NCBI GenBank assembly: GCA_024529925.1
Contig: JAFEUB010001181.1
Span: 658,001-722,000 of the forward strand
Direction of reading: 5' to 3'
Source of the DNA: Ophthalmolycus amberensis
Lineage: Eukaryota; Chordata; Actinopteri; Perciformes; Zoarcidae
DNA: 64,000 nt
Position numbers and translations under genes: made by a program. The notes beneath the pieces are model-generated. The model was not told where the DNA came from and did not search any database. It was given only the letters and a program-made list of their open reading frames with translations. Position 1 is the stretch's first letter, and every line of letters starts with the position of its first letter. Shown here one piece after another: positions 24,846 through 38,500 of the stretch.

Positions 24846-27249
24846 ACCAGTGCATTCATGGAGACGATATCCATGAAATGACCCAGTGGAAGTGACGCTT
24901 CCTGGGCATGTTTTACGCTCGCATGAGCACACGGCTGGGGCTGGGGCAGGGTGGGGATCTCGAGCAATGAGGGAGGGGTTGTGGAGAGAGGCGAGCCAGG
25001 ATGCCACTGTATGTTTTGTTTCGTCTTTCACCCATGTGCTACTGAACTAGAATGCTGAGCTGTCAGTGGGAGTTGCATCTTCTTGCTGTGTTTTAGAGGA
25101 TCACACTGGACAACAGCGCGTAAGTAGGGCTAACTGCCTTCTTGTTTGGCTGCTGAATTGAATGGAAAAGTTGTGATGATTTGCTTCAGTGAGAAATTCT
25201 GGTGATGTTGTTTGGACCATATCCTCCTGCTGATTAAATATGACTCTCATCCAGCATAAAACTGTTTCCTCGTGTTTTGTTTTCTGTTGAAGGCATTTTA
25301 AGATTACATGAATATTTCAGGATTCCTTTGTTTAGTGCAAAATGAGTTTGCACTTGCTAGTGGATGAGCACCAAGGGAAAGCACAACCTTCTAACACCAT
25401 GATGTATAGACGTATACACAATAGATTACAAATGTCTGCTACCCTCCTCCCCATCGAAGTTTATGTCACATCAAATTTCACAGCCTATTTTATTTGAACT
25501 TCTTATCTGCTCCTTCAGGAAGGGTTTTCTGGCCCTTTCTAGTTCTTTGTCCAATTAATACATCTTGATGTGCCAAGAGACCTGCCTCAGGCAGCAAATG
25601 GCCTGATTTAGTGGGATGAATATTCATTTGTTTTGAAGAATTATTTTGACAGTGCTGTTACTTATTGATAAGGGAATATGATGTACAGTATTATCCAGCA
25701 TATTTTCTGGAAGTACTTTTTGAAGGATTACACAGGGAACTTTACAATTTTGATTGTTACTTACACAAATACATAAACAATTGTTATTGTCAGTTTCCCA
25801 ACCTCTGGACTGGATTTGATTTGTGGCTTTGAGTTATATTGTGTGCTATGGCTATGATGGAAAAACTGTTGAGAAAACAGCCAGTTTCTCTTTTGGCAAA
25901 GTTGATATGTTATGACATAGTAGATGTCACATATTTAAATTCAAACAAGATCAAATTTGTTTTGATTTGTTGAACTGCCAATGGGGCACATGAATAAACC
26001 TTGTTTTCCGCACTGGAAGCCACAGAAACTGTGCGTTAGCCTGGATCACGGGTCAGATTGTGTTTCCAGCGGTTGAAGTGGGAACAGTTTCTTAAACCGC
26101 CGGCCAGACAAGTTTTCTTTCTCGGCATGGTTAAAGCAGAAACAGACCTTTTTCCTCTTTATGTATATTGGAGTTCAGCAAAGGGGAGTGACTTTGAATT
26201 GACCCTGCAGAGGTAGAACTGTTTTCGCCTTTAAAATGGCCTCAAATGTCAGTGTGACTCCACAGTCCAAGTAAATGTCATGAGTTTCATGGCATTTTAT
26301 TGCACTGAAATGAATCTTAGTGCGAGAGAGACGGAAGAGGCAAAGTCATTATTACAAAGTCAATTTCAATGTGTGGCCTTGGGCAGTGGCAATAACGCTC
26401 TCTTGTAGATTTTCTTGCTGTTGTAATTCACTGGAGACGGTGGCATACAACTGAGGAGGGATGTGAGAATAGTGTAGAATTGCTTTTGCGTGTGTTTTAC
26501 TGAGGAAATGGATGTGTGCTGTGCTGTTTACAAATCCATTAGTGTGTGGGTAATGTGTGCAGAATGAGTGGAAGTCATGCTTAATTTGTCTATTGTCTCT
26601 CCTTACTTGTCAGCCTCAAGAGTTTAGTTGTGGTCACTGGGAGCAGAGTGACCCGTCTCAGGTATTGTTAACAGTGTCTTTACACATTTCTTTTCCATAC
26701 AAAATGCAGCGGACTTTTAGACTGGCATGGGATGCTGGACAGGAACTGGAGAGTGACAGACAGCAGTAGGCTTGACTGAGAAACAAACAAGCTGTGAAGA
26801 GAGAGCCGAGGGTTTGCCAATGAAAAGATTCGAGTGGCATTTGGCTCGAGCGCCAAGATGCATCGTTGCTCTTGCCACACCGCCATAGCAACTGAAGCAT
26901 TATGCTTTCCTCCCGCCCCCCCCCCTTCCCCACTGAGTATCCAGATTGTACCAAAGAGTCATTTACTTAAAGATCTTTTGACTCCTCGTGTCGACCCTAG
27001 CATTTAGCTAGCCAGCTGCGCACAACTTAAATTACATTTTTATGAATTCAGCTGTGTTAAATAGACATTTTGCCATGTCAGCTTTGATTACTCACTCATT
27101 TACATCGCTTTATTTTCTTTTGAATGACATGTAAATGAGTGACTGCATCAAAGTCTAATATAAATGTGCACGTAACCTCAGCTGAGCATCTCCACAAGGC
27201 CCATCCATCCCAGTGCTCCAATTTGTCATGCAGGGCACCTCTGTTCCCC

Positions 27250-27702
27250 GGTGACCAATCAGGAGTGCCTCCTTGGCTGCTAAAAGCAACCCCCCCCCCC
27301 CCCCCCCTCACCACCTCATCATCAGCTGTGATTGACAGCCTCCCACAGGAAGGAGGGGGGTTATTTACCTCCTTATGTTCTCATGGGACTAAGTTAATGA
27401 TCCCGGCCAACAAAATAATACAAAGAGGGAAAAAGCTTGAGAAGTCGGCGCCTGGTTGAACCGTTTGGAGCAGTTTCGGCTTCCTTTGGAGAGGATTAGA
27501 GGAGAAGAGGTTGTGTGAGGAGAATTTCAGAGATAGCAGTGAGACATACGAAGCAGCAGAGCCCAGACAGAAAGTAGGAGCTAAAGGGAGGCTTCTGAGG
27601 AAAGCCGGTGTTTTTAGAAGAATCTCTTCCAAGGCTTTTTTTCTGCATTCATCTGTCACCCGGACTATGGACTATCTGCTTGACTGACTAACAGACTGCG
27701 AG
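27250..27702 (+). promoter_or_regulatory. candidate mid1 distal promoter and 5' UTR exon
   Basis: A CCAAT box (GACCAATCAG, about 27252) is followed by GC-rich sequence and then by a purine-rich segment ending in a strong donor, GCGAG/GTAAGA, with the GT at 27703-27704. No long open frame is present. Mammalian MID1 is known to use several widely spaced alternative promoters that splice onto a common first coding exon, and this segment has the right position and polarity for one of them. No acceptor upstream was identified, so it is read as a first exon. This is an inference from context and splice signal only. Confidence 0.3.
27290..27307. repeat. poly-C run, 18 bases
   Basis: An uninterrupted 18-base C homopolymer about 100 bases upstream of the candidate mid1 5' UTR exon. 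Confidence 0.9.
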
Positions 27703-29024
27703 GTAAGAGACCATCTGTGTTTTCAATGGGTGACTTTACAAGTCCCCCTCTAGGTCTCTTTTGGACTTTTAAGTTAGACTTTGAGAAAGTTTCTGGTGTG
27801 CTAAAATAATTATGCTTTGCAGTATTATGCATGCTTTGCATGCAATGTTTGACATTTTGCAAATTATTCTTGGATTTACAAAAAAGTGAAAACAATACAT
27901 CAGTGGTGATGTTGGAGCTGCGGTCCCTTTTCTAATTCATTTTCTCTGCAACTGAATTAAATTATATTGAAGGCTTCATTGCACATTATGTGGCATAATA
28001 TTTGCATTGGGTCTCATGCAATTACCAAGATAATTCATTCGTAGGTTTGTTGCTTTAAGTCTTTATCTGGCTTAACAAATCCAAGTTGTTTTCATTGCTC
28101 TCGCATTTCTTTCCAGTATTGAACCCTGCAGGCTAACCTGAAACACAAGTATCCTGGCAGGGTATTTGGGTTACTTCTGTTCCAAATCTGTACATGCCTT
28201 ATGTTCTGTGGTTTTAAGACATAAGATAAACATTTGCTTTACACAAAGATATTGTATAAAAAACAGACTTGGTGTCGCTGACAAGGTTGTTTGAGGTAAT
28301 AGCCTCAAACTAAATACCTCAAACCTCATAAACAGTGAACGCGGGCTCAAATCCAGAGCTGAGAACCTGATCAAACTTTATGTGATCAGCGACGCTGTTT
28401 GAATGGCAATCGTGTCAGCCACCACGCTTGTGTTGGCAACATTTTCCACGTAGCCAAAGAGCGGCGAACAGATGCCACACAACTGAGACAACTTTCAACA
28501 CGATCTAAGTCAACTGTCGCAACCACGATATAGTCCTGTTTCCATTGCAGTCACTGTATTCACATGGAAGAAAACAAAAAGGGGTGTAATCGCCCTGAGA
28601 AACAAGGCGATTGTTTGATTAATGTAGATTAGAACTAAATGTGGTGTGCATGATCACCATCTGTGCTAATGAGCAACTGCCAGCAGAGCATGGTTGCTGT
28701 GTGGCAAAGTTAAAATGTCTTCATTCATCCATGTTGACATGTGCACTGGGACATTGACTCGGCCACAAAGCGTCACTGTCCTTCCTGGAGAGAATAATCA
28801 TCATTGATTCCTGTGTTTGCTTCTGCACTTTGGCTTCATGGAATCTCGCCTGAAGCATGAATCAAAAGAGGATGTGTTATCAATGTGCTGACTGTTGTGT
28901 TTGTGGTGTGCAGCTTCAGCTATATGTTTAGTTGAGGATGATAAAAAAAAAGGCTTTGTTGAGAATTGTGGCAACACTCCACACTCTGATAGCCTCCAGT
29001 GATAGACCAAACCAGCAGAAGTCC

Positions 29025-29318
29025 TGCCCCTTTCATGTGATTGGCCAATGCAACAGTTTGCATCCCACTGTGTGTAGATGGGATAGGTACAGAACTCAGT
29101 GAGAGGAGAGAAGAGAGTGGAAAGTTTCGATCCTCCAGCTGGTTCACTGTGAGCTTAGAGAAAAGGGTTGGAGGGTCAGAAACTCACAGACAATCGGAGA
29201 TACGAGTCAGACTCAAAGTTCAGACCGCTGCGCTGGATCAGCTTTGGCAGAGCCCAATATCAACACAGACTGACTTTAAAGGTGGCTCTTTCCTCTCCTG
29301 GATGTAATCATGTGGCGG
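29025..29318 (+). promoter_or_regulatory. candidate mid1 alternative promoter and 5' UTR exon
   Basis: Overlapping inverted and direct CCAAT boxes (GATTGGCCAATG, about 29039-29050) precede a segment that ends in a near-perfect donor, GCGG/GTAAGT, with the GT at 29319-29320. An ATG at 29310-29312 lies directly before the donor. Joined to the acceptor at 34788 it would start a short upstream frame that stops at 34840-34842. The stretch is open in one frame but matches no protein family. It is interpreted as a second candidate first exon of mid1. Confidence 0.35.
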
Positions 29319-32300
29319 GTAAGTCAGAAGGTTATTCTCAACTCAGTTTGTATTATATGTTACTGCTCCTCTATGTTTTTGCTACCAAAACATTGAGTCA
29401 TCATTTGTTTCCAAGCCCCAAGGCGAAGCTCTGCTGAGGTTGTTTGGCCTTGTTGTGTTCACAGATTCCTTCATGTTTGTGAATAATACTTGAGTGATAA
29501 GGTGACTAAGTGAGAAGGCCCAGGGGAATTTTGTGATTAAAAAGCGTCAATGAGAGTGGGAGGAGCTGAAGTTGGTTTCCAGTGTCAAAGCTGCTGTTTG
29601 GTGGAAGCTTTGTAGAATTTCTTGAAATATATGCATTTGCACCGGCTCTATCTAAAAGGATATAATACAATTTGTAAGAACAGTCATTTGGGTGTAGCTG
29701 GCAATTTTGTTTCTGGCTTTTCCTTTTCTCAGTCGTCATAAAAGTTTTTTTTATTATTACATTTCACTCAAACAGAGAGATCCTCTGCAGCACCGAGGGA
29801 GATAAACCCTGATCATCCATAATCTGGTAGCCTCATCATGACCTACAGAATATACCATTTACCCCACTGATAAGATAAAAGACACTGACTTTTCTCCTCT
29901 GCTGCATCCATATATATACTCTGGCGATACATCTGGATACAGTTTGTGACAGGCCTACATGCATGGGAGTCATTTCACATGAAGCTAATGAGGAGTAAGA
30001 CTGAGACGCTGCTGTTTCCCTGATTAATTAGTGACTTATCTTGTTCCCGTGAGGGGGAATGTTGGACATCTTCCCACCAGAGTGGCTGCCTTTGATCGCT
30101 AGTGTGACAAATATCAAGCTGTCACCATGGAAACACATGTGGTGGTCTTTATTAATAAAAACTGTGAGATTGAATCTGTGAGGGTGGATCTGTGAATATT
30201 AATTGGTTATCATTTTTGTTGTTGTTGTTCCAATTAGTTTGCTATAATTGGATTCAAATGTTTTTTTTCTTCATTATTCTTGTGAAAAATGTCACTATAT
30301 AATGTGGGCATGTCTCAAGAAAAGATAGATAAACGTGTTTGCTGTATTATAAAAATCAGCCACATGGTGTCGCTCTTTGAATGTCTTACCCGGCAATAAA
30401 ACATCAATCTTGTTGTATGCCGTTTACAAATCGCTTACCCACACACGAGGTAACACGGATACTTATGCAAATAACTCATTTGTGCGTTTGGATGCCAACC
30501 AACTTCTTCCTCATGATAGTTTTGGGCCCAGTGACACATTTGTTCTTCGCGTGCTAATGAGCTGCAGGCTGCAGCAGGCGTGCTTGTGAAAGTCACATTC
30601 TGTGGAGTTCCTGTGGTTGTGGAAAGGATGCGGTGTTTCCCCGCCGATGCCACCTGCCAAGCCGCACAGAGGAAATGAGAGCTTGATGCTGACCAGGATG
30701 ACCTGTCCAGCTCAGACAGCAGGGGCACAAAGAAAAGAAAGAAAGGGAAAAAATAACTTGTTCAGCCGACCTTTAGACCTCTATTCAACTTCTCTGTCTG
30801 TGTGAAACTCATTAGCTACAAACATTATGTGCATTATAGATTTGCTTTGTGCCGTTTCCTCATCTGGAGCTTCATTATAAAACATCCTGTTCACTCATGG
30901 AGGAAGTTGGAGCCTCTTAGTGGAAAGTTGACTTTACTTTCATCTTTTACCAACAACTTAATGTCTGCCAACATCAGATTGCCAAATGAGTGCACACGTG
31001 ACAGCCACACTTCTCTTCGTAATCCTGTTTGACAGATGAGTTCTAAATGTAGTAGCCTAAATGTTTTCGTAATTAACTTCCCTCCATAGTCCTTTAAATA
31101 TCAGTAATAAATGGATGCCGGTCAGGGCCAGGCTTCAGCTAATCTCAGTAATGTAGATCAGGTAGATTTGTCAGTTTAATCAGCTGGCTTGTGCTGCCAC
31201 AGCTGAAAATCACATTAGGCCTGAGTGGGCCGCTGCTGAGCTGGCTGCTTTAGGGAGCAGCAACAGGCCACACATTGGTCACAGCCACGCTGTGAAGACA
31301 GGATTACAGATAAATATGTTCGGTGTCTGCCCCAGGAAAGAAGACAAAGAGCAATCGCACTCTCTCAGTAGCTGAGTACATGGTTCAGAGCCATCATTAA
31401 AGGTGATAAAAGACCATAACCAAAAGGATTAGAAAGTGCTTGAGCAGGAAATTATCTTCCCAACTGAGATGATGTAATTGTTTCATCTCTAAATGAGCCA
31501 TTACTTCCTAATCAAACAAAACTCCAAATGTTAGGTCGGTGCTCAAGTTCATCATTCGACAAAGAGCCACGCAGTTAAGAGCATATGTCTCACACCTGTC
31601 ATATCTTCAAGTATTGAGCATTTAGCATCTTGAAGCATAATTCTGCTGTGAAAAACACACACGCTAAACTACCATTAAATGAAAAAGCAATTTGTACTCC
31701 AAAAGGAGGACATTTGCACAGACTATTCATCTTACTATTTGTCCATATAACTGTTAAAGTATAAAGATATAATGTTGGTTTAGATCATTTTTTCTATTTA
31801 TTACAGACTACTCCATACATTCTTGGTATTATACACCATGATATACTGTATCTTTGTGATTCTCGGCCAATGCCTGTCACATTCCCATGTGCATCTCCCT
31901 ATGTAGCGCACACCCATCGCTTTGTCTGAACTCAGGGTGTCTTTAGTATTTACAGTGTGTATCTGTCTCTCAGAAAGGATCGCCGCGCAGGGGACTCCTT
32001 TTGAATGACAAGAGAATTCGAATGGAGCACAGCGGGGATGTGCCTGGAAATAGAGGCACATGGTAAGCAGATGGTACATCGGTGATTCCCACATGAGGGC
32101 CAACTGGGACCGAGTTGTTCGTGGCAGATGATGTTCCGTAGTGTTTGTCTTCATTTGTAGCTGTCAAGAGAGGAGGCGTAGTGACTTTCAACTGTTGCTG
32201 TCAGGAAGTTGAATGGAGGTTTTATAGAATAGACATAGTTTTATATTACAGTCATTTTAATGTCTATTAAGCATTGTGTGTTTTATTTATAAATTGTGTC

Positions 32301-32661
32301 ACTCATGAGGCCTCTGAAAACACAAGACAACCGACTGTGATGTAGTTCCACGTCAACGTGGTGGCAGAGTCGCAGACCTCTGTTCCACGTCTACAGATGA
32401 GTCTCAGGCTGCCTCCCACCGGTGTTTGTGTCTTCAGCTTTGCTCTTCGAGTCCCTGGTGGCACAGCTAAGAACACTTCCAATCAACAGCATTGTACTGC
32501 TAGAAGGTATAAAGGGACGGTCACACAGGGAAACCTGAAACTGAACCTGAGAGGACACTAACCTGCCTGTGAGGGCATGGGCTGCTGCTCTCCACAACCC
32601 TGTGCCTCTGCTTTGCTGATTCTGCCCCCCCCCCTCTCTCACACACACACTCTCACTGTTG

Positions 32662-32808
<147 letters not shown>

Positions 32809-34433
32809 TTCTTCTAGTACTGGCCAGCCCTCCAGCTGTAGGTGGAGCTGGCTTTCCTGGAATTGTCGGGCAACTTTTCCTGTTGTGCTTTCTGCCTCTT
32901 GCTCAATCTCTTGCTTAATGACAGCCCTGCTACAGGATTACTGGGGCGGCGAAGACTTGTGTCATCTGGATGCCCATCTCCACAGCATGGGGTTTATGGC
33001 CGGTGCACATGTTGTCATGAATTTGTTTTCATGATTTAGGACAGAAGTTTTCCTTCAGCAGAAATGTCTCGGCATTGCAAAGTGGGGCGAACTCCATCGG
33101 TGGGTGAAGTAAACTGTGTATGAATGGGAGAGCTTTCAGGAGTGCGTAGTGTACACCGAGCTGAAATGCAGCTTGCAGTGGCTCTTTGCCATAGCATTGT
33201 TTTACAAGCTCTTTGTAACTTATGGTATTTCATACCACAGGCGATGACATCAGAGAGTTCTTTGCATTGTGTTTGTAATACAAAGCTCTTTATTCTTTTA
33301 AGGACATGCCTGGTGAAAGTAACAACTAAACCTGTTTGGCGAGTACAGTAACCGCTCTATTGTAGCTGGCCGCGTTGCTAAAAATGATTTAATGTTGTCT
33401 TGTGTGTCCAAAGTAAAAACATGTCAAACAAATGGTTAAAAGGTTCGACATGTTTAGTAGTTTCATGTGCCACAGTTTGGGTACTCTGTAGAGACTAGCT
33501 TGGTTTTATAGGCTACTTATAAATACATGCATGTTGAGGATTATTCACTTCAAGCACTGTCTGAAATTTTAAATAGAATATGTCAATGATTGATAAACTT
33601 TTAAACGATACCAGTGCCAAAATGCGTCATATTTAGCATGTTTTGTTAAAGACTGGAGGGTTTGCACAGTGAAGAGGTCGTGTTTGATCCTCTGTGATAA
33701 CTTCTAGATACCTATACGTTCGCCGCTTTGTCAGAACAAAAAGGCAAAGAAACAAAAGCCCCACAGATGCCTCACAGTCACTAGAGACGAGTGCAACAAT
33801 CGCCTCTTGTCTTGTCCAGTGCAGTGGGATAGCTGCATGTCTGTGAAGATTTGAATAGAATGGAAAGAACAAACCCAGGTCTGTAGCTTGCAGTATCCTC
33901 ACAACTTCAAAAGGCTACTTGTGCCCGGCTGTTCTGATAATGAGCTTTTGCCTTCTTCACACATAATGAGTGGAGGTAGATAGACGCTGTGAGCACAGTG
34001 TGTCCACTCGCAGCTGGGGTGTCTGACTGGCCGGGAACAAAGGCTTAGTGTCTGCGATAGTGTGGAGCCCCAGCCATCAGCAAGCAGGCCAATACACTTC
34101 TGCTTGGCTGAGCTGTCAGTCCTCACTGGCCTGCTGGCCTACACACTACAGTATAGAGAGGAACACATGGGGATAGGCTAAACTATGCCTGTGCCAAATT
34201 GAAATGAGCCACTGCTGCATTCTCAAAGTTGTAAGTTCAGCCAGATAGATATCGCAGAAGTTTGATACATGTATAAAATGCAGACAAATGTTTTTTGTCT
34301 GAGATTTCTCCTGTTTGCTTGTCAGATATCTCCGACAAATATTTACATTGAGTAATATTTATATTCATGTTTTCGTATTCAATGTGCAATGGAAATCAAA
34401 TTAAACTCAAGCTGGATGAATAATTTTTTGTCT

Positions 34434-34457
34434 ATTATCATAAGTACTTATGATAAT
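34434..34457. repeat. 24-bp perfect palindrome
   Basis: ATTATCATAAGT is followed directly by its reverse complement. It lies about 330 bases upstream of the mid1 coding-exon acceptor. Its function is unknown. Confidence 0.8.
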
Positions 34458-34788
34458 AAATAGTGACAGAATGTGCATAGTCTATTTTTATTCTTCAAGC
34501 AAACCGCCTGTCTCAACCTATAATCGGTGTATAGAATCTCGGAAAATAGCGAAAAATGCTGGTTACAATTTCCTACCAAAGGCGATGTCTAAAATCCAAA
34601 GATATTCAATTTACTATCACATAAGATAAACTAAAGCTGAAAATCCTCACAATTGACAATTGTGTATTTTTGCTTGAAAAAAACTGTGACGATTTTCTCC
34701 TATTCAAGGAGGGTTTACGACTTCTCACAGATTATCTCTTTTCACAGCGATCACCATTTTCTAATCAACTTCTGTGTCATCTTTACAG

Positions 34789-35510
34789 ATAGCTGATCAG
34801 CTTCCCTGGATTTTGCTGACGACCTCCCTTTGTTTTGCCTGAAGATGGAAACGCTGGAGTCGGAACTGACCTGCCCAATCTGTCTGGAGCTCTTCGAGGA
34901 CCCGCTGCTCTTGCCCTGTGCTCACAGCCTTTGTTTCAACTGTGCCCATCGCATTCTGGTCTCACACTGCACGCCCAGCGAGCCTATACAATCTATCAGC
35001 GCCTTTCAGTGCCCAACCTGTCGCTATGTCATCACCCTCAACCAGAGGGGCCTAGAGGGACTCAAACGCAACGTGACATTGCAGAACATCATTGACCGCT
35101 ACCAGAAAGCTTCTCTAAGCGGACCTAATTCTCCTAACGAGACTCGGCGCGAGCGAGCCGTCCCCGACAGCAAAGCCATGACTTGTCCCGGCGACCGGGT
35201 GCAGTGTCAGTTCTGTGAGCAGGATCCTCCTCAGGATGCCGTGAAGACCTGCGTCACCTGTGAGGTGTCATACTGTGACGAGTGTCTCAAGGCCACCCAC
35301 CCCAACAAGAAGCCATTCACGGGCCACCGTCTAATCGAGCCCTTGCTCGATTCCCATCTGCGAGGGCTCATGTGCCTCGAGCACGAGGACGAGAAGGTCA
35401 ACATGTACTGCGTGACAGATGAACAGTTGATCTGTGCATTGTGTAAGCTGGTTGGCCGACACCGGGACCACCACGTTGCGGCCCTCGGTGACCGATTTGA
35501 CAAACTCAAG
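34789..35510 (+). CDS. mid1: mid1 first coding exon: RING and B-boxes
   Basis: The exon starts after acceptor TTTACAG (34782-34788) and has 56 bases of UTR before ATG 34845. RING zinc ligands are visible as C10, C13, C25, H27, C30, C33, C56 and C59. B-box 1 begins at VQCQFCEQ (about residue 115) and B-box 2 at LMCLEHEDEKVNMYC (about residue 172), ending in HRDHHV. The exon encodes 222 residues and ends in phase 0 at the start of the coiled coil. It is the largest exon and holds the whole catalytic module, as in other vertebrates. Confidence 0.96.
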
Positions 35511-38500
35511 GTAAGAAATGATCTGTAGGTGGAGGAATGCTTGAAGAATAATGATGCACTGACGAAAACTTATTTACTACTTATTGCAGTCCCACAGAAT
35601 TCAAAGCTGATTTAGATATTTGCTCAAACTCTTGGTTCATCTCATCCAGTAAGTGAAGTAAAGTATGACATTGTAACATTGGTCTTTAGTTGTTTGCACT
35701 GCAAACTTAGCTCAACCATTCTTTTTTTAAGGGTACAGTTTCAACTGCTCATTCCATTTTGGATCCGCACCCCATTCAGAGGGAACGTGATCCTGGATTT
35801 GGACTCTATTATTTTGTTAAAATAACCCCTAAAATACAATGCAAGTACAAACTAGTTAATACTGCTTAATGTTATGGAAAGTAGCATTTGTGTTTATTAT
35901 TGTAATTCAAATGTGAAGCAGGCATTATCTTTTAGCAAATCTGAGCTTCATATACAGTTAATTTCATATGATAAACTATACGAAATAACTAATGTTACAA
36001 AATAGCGTCACTCAATTATATATTACAATAATGTGTGCGTCTGGTGATATTCTATATTGTTCTTATTGTCAACAACATAATGGGGAATTCATTGGTTCTT
36101 CTAACAAATCTGTGCCTGATATGGCGTATTTGTCTGTGCCTTAGACCTCCATTGTAGTCCAAAAGCACATCAATGAGCCACCCCAGTGCACTGGGTGCCA
36201 TGTCCCCTCATAACGATGAACATGGGCCCTGAGCTTGTTTTGAATCAATCCCACACAAATCGTCCTTCTGCTGTGAATATTCGCTAGCGTAATGAAAATA
36301 GTTCCAGACAAAGACACTATTTCATCTGTTTGAGAAACCTTTTTTTAAACACCTACGGTTGTTTAAGGAAAGTATCTTGTTTTTAAAGATTTACATATTT
36401 AATATAGGCTTGGGGCTTTATTTTAGTCTTTTCACAGGATTTGTTTTTGGTACAAAAATATAGAATATTGCCAGCCTTATCCTTGAAGACCAAATGTGTC
36501 ATAAGCCCTAAAACATTATATAAATGAAGTGAGTTCGAGGTGGTCTCTCTCTCTCGACTAGTCTTAAATAGAATGAAACCCAACGCAAGAGAATGCTTTC
36601 ACAGTTTTTAGGTTAAGTGAAAGTGCTCACTTTCAGCAGATGGGCCGATATCAATAAGGCATGAGAAGATGCTGTTAGCTGGATGTGGCTCTACATTCAT
36701 TCCATTATACGTGGATCAGCTTTTATCATAAAACTCAGAATACGGCTTCGCGGGTCAGTGCTTTGTCTACACAATGTTGTTCTCTATCATCTCTCCAGTA
36801 ACCTCAGGGAATCATTTTATAGTCCAAAACAAGACAATCCTGCAGCAGAGCTGTATTGTGAAGCCTTTGACTTGGCAATAACAACTCTGACCTACCGTAT
36901 GTAACTTAATTCAAGCAAGATAAACTCTCGAATCATGAAAATATTTATCATCAAAAATGTCTTTAGCTTAATGGTTTTGAGCTTTCTAGTTTTGTCAAAG
37001 TTCACCCTTAAGTGTATCCTGAACATTGCATGGCATCCACAGCATGAAATAAAAATGAGGTTCTGCTTTGTTTTCACAAACACTCAGTGTCCATGCATGA
37101 CACAAAAGAAAGGGAGGGGGGGGGGGGGGGGGGGGTTAGTGTCTCACAGGTAACACTCGAAACCCTTTTGTGTGCCTGTTCCTCTCTTTCACAATGCTTG
37201 GTCACAGCGTAACTGGGGTGCAAGCAGTCTTTTGCAACAGTTTTGGAAAGATAGGTCAGAGGACCACTCCTTAACCTGTCTCCTCTGTTTTGATCATGCT
37301 GTCGTTGTGCAGAAATCGCCTGGCCGCGTTCTCTGTGTGGTGGGGCGTGGTCATTCACACCAGGAGGCAGACCAGGTGATCAGCATCATTTCTTTAATTC
37401 CACATTCAGGGACAGTACGTTTTCATGGAGAAAAACAAAAACAAAACGATGTTGCTTTTCAAGGGCTTAATCCTTTTGAAAATCAACACAATTGCAAAGT
37501 TAGTACGGTATATTGCTTTGTGTTTTTATTATTCGGTGTTGAAGAGTAGAATCCTTTATCGTCCTAAAGACTGACTATGTTCTGTTTCTTTCTCTTCTGT
37601 AACATCCTCAGTTGCTTGATGTCATTTTAGCAACGAGACATATTATACCAATTAGTTTTTTTCCAAATTATAACTCTTGCTTGTCTTTTCATCCTGTTGA
37701 CCTTGCATTACGTGCACTTAGCTGCATTGTTAGAAGCCTCGAGTGACAGAAGAGGAAATAGCAATTCCCATCACAGAGAGAACTTGTTTTTTTCTCGTGG
37801 CACGCAGGACAGGACCCAGGTGGAATGCAGCTGAGCTTGTTTATTGTTGCTTTTTTTTCTAAACACATGGTTACAGCCACAGTGCCTCAGATTTCCCAGA
37901 GATTCCCACATAATAGGATGTTGTGACATTGGCGAGTGTGTTTGTGTGTGCGAGCATACACAATGCAGTAATTCCTTCAGTCTGCTTTTGGCATATTATA
38001 TTATCCATCCATCACACATTGTCAATGTTCAATGTATATATTCGTATATTGGGTCAGATGAGTGGCTCGGGTATATCCCAGCATGCAATGGGGGCAATGG
38101 GGAAGAACTTTTTTTCGGATCAGTTTTTTTCTGTTAAAAAATAAATAAAAATAATATATAAATGTCATAGCGTAATGCTTATTCCACTTTATAAAGAGGT
38201 ATTAAAAAACAAAGAGGATGAAACACACACGCTCAACTTTTCAAAAGGTGGGGAACCACCACCTAAACAGGTTTGGAACCCGCTTTCATCCACACCTTAA
38301 CTGAAAGGTTCTTTAACAATAGGCCTTTTTCACAGCAGACTTTTTTGTCATAGTAGGGAAAGCACAGGTGTCACTAATAATATTCACGATGGCTCCTTTC
38401 TATGTACTTATCCAAGTAAGGCATGACATTTGACACAACAGAACCGTATTTAAAGTTTTATCAGATGAGAATATGCAGCAAACTATTCAATTATAAATGT

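Larger units (their letters stand above)
15900..27400. other. intergenic region, no gene recognised
   Basis: About 11.5 kb between arhgap6 and the probable mid1 5' region. Only short chance open frames are present on both strands. It holds (GT)n tracts near 17709-17731 and 22578-22605 and two very long G runs. A start-like GCCATGGGGAAGCAG directly followed by donor GTAAGA occurs at 21449-21461, and a GTAAGTAGG donor follows a short stretch near 25110. Neither could be tied to a gene. HCCS, the gene found here in mammals, was not recognised. Confidence 0.45.

Noticed and set aside
24609..25031. Overlapping open frames rich in Gly or Pro on both strands
   Set aside because: Their bulk is the G21 homopolymer and its complement, not coding sequence.
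29041..29307. 88-codon open frame as a protein-coding gene
   Set aside because: The sequence matches no protein family, and the strong donor at its end with CCAAT boxes before it fits a non-coding first exon better.
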